A stretch of 64,000 nt of DNA from Histoplasma ohiense (Eukaryota; Ascomycota; Eurotiomycetes; Onygenales; Ajellomycetaceae): contig JAEVHH010000004.1 of the NCBI GenBank assembly GCA_017607445.1, positions 2,108,001-2,172,000 of the forward strand. The letters run 5' to 3'. This document shows, piece by piece, positions 60,624 to 64,000 of the stretch. The notes under the pieces were generated by a model. It had not been told where the DNA came from, did no database searches, and saw nothing but the letters and a program-made list of their open reading frames with translations. The position numbers and the translations under genes are program-made. The number at the start of each line of letters is the position of its first letter. Within the stretch, counting starts at the first letter, position 1.

Positions 60624-63270
60624 ATGCCAATCTTCAAAGACCAGGAGCAACAAGAGCTCATCCATCATCACCCGTGGCCTGTGAGCTGTACTGAAAACAA
60701 TGACGACATAACACAGCCCAAACCACTGAAACAAAACGCTGAGAGAGAGGAAGTTATTGCTGATACTTCCTCGTGGGCTTCCAATATGGACGTACGCAGT
60801 GGCCCTCAGCGATTGCAAACGAGTGATCGTGAAGTGTTAATACGAAGCATCAAGAAGGGTGAAAGTCCTACTTGGGTTCCTAATCGTTCTGTAAGTCAAT
60901 ATTCAACTCTATCAACTCTACTATACGACGAAAAACCTACTCTTCGATATTCGAATTTGGGTTAGGGTATGCCTCAAGACTGCTGAACGCCGTGAGCTTT
61001 ACTCGAGTGGTCCTGTTGCATGTCATGCATTTATGTTATTGGGAAGATACCCGTGTTCGAGCTATTCTTACATTATAACAATAAAGAAGCTAATTATCCG
61101 GTCCTTATAGCTGGAAGAGTATTTCGCAACCCATGGAGACCCTCCACACTCAAGGCTTGAAGGCCAGCTGAACATAGAGAAATCCCATCCTCTCCTCCCT
61201 GCTGCAGAAATAAAGAAATTACCAGAGCGTGGTTGCAACAGTGAAATATTGACAAGCTGTGCGTCTGAAATCGAGAGGCCACGATCAGCCTTACATTCGG
61301 GTGACTTTCGTGAGGGATCACCCCAAGACCACCAACCAGGCGATCAAGAACCTTTTGGGCCGGATCCCAGTCGTGTTCGTTTTAATTCTTCTCCAACCAC
61401 ACCATGGTATACACCTACAAGTCCACCACGGCCTACAAGGCAGGATGTCGACTCAATTTTGGCCAGAAGTCGGGCAAGGGCTCCGTCCTTGAATTCATTT
61501 TCTTCATTGAACTCTTTTTCTTCAAGTTTTATTCTTAAGGCCCCGACAAGTCCACTAGTCCACCAGGCCAATAATACCGACCTCGACTTCTCATCCAAGA
61601 TTGATCCTCTCGATCTATCTTCCACCTCTGAAAACACTAACCGTCGTCGTACATTACCGCCAGAATCCTTTATGTCATTCCAATCTTCTCCTCCTGGATC
61701 CCTTAGGGGAGCCATGGTTCCGAACTCTTCCCGGTCTTGGAGAAGAGAGGCAACTTTTCCCTACCAAGCTCACCAGCCCCGAAGGTCGTTAACGTCAGCT
61801 TACACTCTCCAACCCGTATCATCCCCACAGACACCTTTCATAGCACGCTCGAGAAGGCCATCCTTTTCCACCGATATCTCCTCCCCACTTCATCATGCAT
61901 CTATGGTCGGATCATATGAAGAATCCATCTTACGAGGGAGAATGTCGACATCCCCGTCTAAACCTCTGGATTTCACCGCTCAAATCGGTGTACTTGGGAG
62001 AGGTAATTGTAAACCCAACTTAAAATGCCCTCCTCATGTTACTGTGCCGTTTCCGGCCGTTTTTTATAGCTACCCAGCGTCCGGCGGCGGAAGATCAATA
62101 TCAGATGATAGTCCAAGTCCATACGTTGGTTTCATCGATATTGAAAATACGTTTCCAAGGGAAGACAAAACAAACCAAAAAAGTCGGCGGCGCTATGCCA
62201 GCCCACTAAAACATGTTGATAAACATATAGAAGTGGGCACTACTATGTCAGATGTGAATACAAATGTTACAACACAACAGGAATGGCGTAGGAAGGAGAA
62301 GCGATCGCGACGGTCATCATCTCCAAAATCACCCCCTGGAGGGTGTTACAGAATACCACAACTAGGCCAACTACAAATCATCATTAAAAATCCCAACAAA
62401 ACTGCAGTGAAACTATTCCTCGTTCCTTACGAATTAGAAGGAATGGAACCAGGAACTAAAACCTTTATCCGACAGCGAAGTTATTCAGCTGGACCGATTA
62501 TTGACATGCCCCTGTCAGCCAGGACAAATATTGGAACCGACCCAACAGAAGCTTCCTTGGGTATGAACGAAGATCCAGCCGGCAAGCCGATACTAAGATA
62601 TTTGATTCATCTGAATATTTGCTGTCCTTCCCGCGGTCGCTTTTACCTCTACTCGGGAATCCGTGTCGTTTTTGCGAATAGAGTCCCGGACGGTAAAGAG
62701 AAGTTGATAAATGAAATTCAGTACCCTGATCCTCAATATAGCCCTTATAAACCCTCCAAGGAAATTGCCAGTAGGCACAGAAATGCTGGTTATGGGCCTA
62801 GTTTACAACCCATAACTCCAATGAGGATTGGCCTCAACAAGCGCGAGCCTAACTTTTATGCTCAGTCGCCTCCACTACCCCATTTAAAGACTCTCAATTT
62901 CGGTCTCCCCGTTCATGCGTCTGGAAATGCTCGACTAGATGCCTCGGATTGCGAGAAACGTGGGATGGAGGAGCATGATCCACATGGCCCTCACTCGCTG
63001 TTCGGTAATTTTTTGAGTCAAGCTCCTTCTAACCCAAGTGACCTCCCCACTCTTCCGCTACCTTCAATTAACTCGTTACCTTCGCTCGACCTGCCAAGTT
63101 CGAGTGCAGACGCAAATAATATGTACAGCAAACGGCAAAAGGGTGATGTTGGATATGGAAGCCCTTCGGGGATGAGCTCGATCGGAAGCGAAACGGGAGA
63201 GAGCCTACTGGCGCGAAAACTGAGAAAGCTAGATGTTATGTTAAATCCAGACGTGTCGGACGAAAAGTAA
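60624..63270 (+). CDS. Atos/FAM214-like protein (DUF4210 plus chromosome-segregation domain)
   Basis: Two exons, 60624-60890 and 61111-63270, give 808 aa. The first 350 residues are low-complexity, rich in Ser, Pro and Arg. The Atos-like block lies at about 355-410 (GSYEESILRGRMSTSPSKPL, DFTAQIGVLG, CPPHVTVPFPAVFYSY). The second conserved block is at about 500-615 (GCYRIPQLGQLQIIIKNPNK, VKLFLVPYEL, FIRQRSYS, LRYLIHLNICCPSRGRFYLY, IRVVFANR). Both are combined in animal Atossa/FAM214 proteins and in a fission-yeast protein linked to meiotic chromosome segregation. The molecular function is unclear; a transcription-related nuclear role is known for the animal proteins. The 220-bp intron is much longer than others in this window. 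The frame is open for 112 codons through the donor, so exon 1 is supported mainly by the splice signals and open frame. Confidence 0.8.
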
Positions 63271-64000
63271 GCGCCGCTATATATACATGATGGAACAGAT
63301 CTATTCGTGTCGTCACCATATGGCAATCAATACCGTTTGTCAATTCCAATGTCAAGCCTGCGCCATCCTCATTTCGACTTCACTAGCTTCAAATTATCTT
63401 AACTATTTTTTTTTTATGGATCTGGCGGTAATTCCACTCTTTCTCAGTACCATTTTGACTATTTTTTGTTCACCTTCCACATGGTTTATAGACAAGGCGG
63501 GGAGCGAACGGCAACGCGTTGAATTGGATAATTATCAGCAAATCGGCTGAATGATAAATGGAAGTGTGTATCTACGCGTCCATATACTCCCAGCACTTTT
63601 CTTTTCTCTTTCTTCTTGCTCTGTTTGTTTTGGCCTAGCTTGAGAAGTCGGATTTTTTACTCACTTGGATATTCTGTACTGTACATACATGCAGAATAAA
63701 GTGCATCATCCATTCTTGAGCAAGCTACTTCTTCACTCCTTCGCCTACAATATTGGCCCTGCCACAACCCAACCTTTCTATAGTGGAAAAAGATAACAGA
63801 GCCTCATACATCTGCAATAACGCTAGTGAAACTATTTATTCTCAATCAACTTTCAACTAACTTCAAATCCAAGCCCTGGGAATATAACTAAAGGTTATCC
63901 ACTTCCACTCCTTGGCAAAGTGGAATTATATAACGTGGTGGTAAGCATGTGGATATATACATTGGTTTCACGTTCAGCCTGATGATATATATAAAGCAAT
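63271..64000. other. Intergenic, downstream of the Atos-like gene
   Basis: 730 bp to the window edge, holding the 3' UTR of the Atos-like gene. T-rich; no gene seen. Confidence 0.5.

Overview
This is a stretch of a filamentous ascomycete nuclear genome. The evidence is short spliceosomal introns (mostly 49-98 bp, GT...AG), a fungal NADPH nitrate reductase, fungal Sec5, Eaf7 and Fyv7 homologues, a fungal-type phospholipase C, and a large block of mutation-riddled LTR retrotransposons. The protein families and the CpG-depleted repeats fit a eurotiomycete, possibly Onygenales; this placement is inference, as no species marker was read directly.

Layout. (A) 1 to about 25.55 kb is a transposon graveyard with almost no CpG. 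It holds a chromodomain Gypsy element on + (cut by the window edge, ending in an LTR at 4700-5093), a Tad-like LINE on - (9217 down to 5094, cut by the Gypsy), a second type of Gypsy element on - (about 9.3-14.76 kb), two more partial copies of the chromodomain element sharing LTRs (15.1-22.63 kb), an inverted solo LTR (22691-23160), an AT-rich degenerate stretch and a Tc1/mariner relic. (B) 25.55-45.4 kb is gene-poor. It has one intact large gene (phosphoinositide phospholipase C, - strand), and relics of a short-chain dehydrogenase, an HNH-nuclease-family gene, a Copia element and an FMN-dependent 2-hydroxy-acid dehydrogenase, plus long homopolymers and microsatellites. (C) 45.48-63.27 kb is a normal gene-dense block: nitrate reductase (+), Sec5 (-), NAD-isocitrate dehydrogenase subunit 1 (+), Eaf7 (-), a gamma-tubulin complex component (+), Fyv7 (-) and an Atos/FAM214-like protein (+). 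The genes alternate in strand, so every boundary is either convergent or divergent.

Functionally the intact genes are core eukaryotic functions: lipid signalling, nitrate assimilation, exocytosis, TCA cycle, NuA4 chromatin, microtubule nucleation and ribosome biogenesis. They do not form a pathway cluster. Nitrate reductase stands alone here; no nitrite reductase or nitrate transporter is present in the window.

I found no convincing undescribed multi-gene system. The most interesting signals are: the sequence context of the repeat mutations (CpG and CpC lost, CpA still common, unlike classical RIP); the same reverse-transcriptase active-site loss in three Gypsy copies; a CpG-retaining tail motif in the LTRs; 30-bp direct repeats 90 bp apart at the end of a Tc1/mariner relic, abutting an SDR gene broken at its catalytic motif; and an HNH-family gene stopped by a single TGA.
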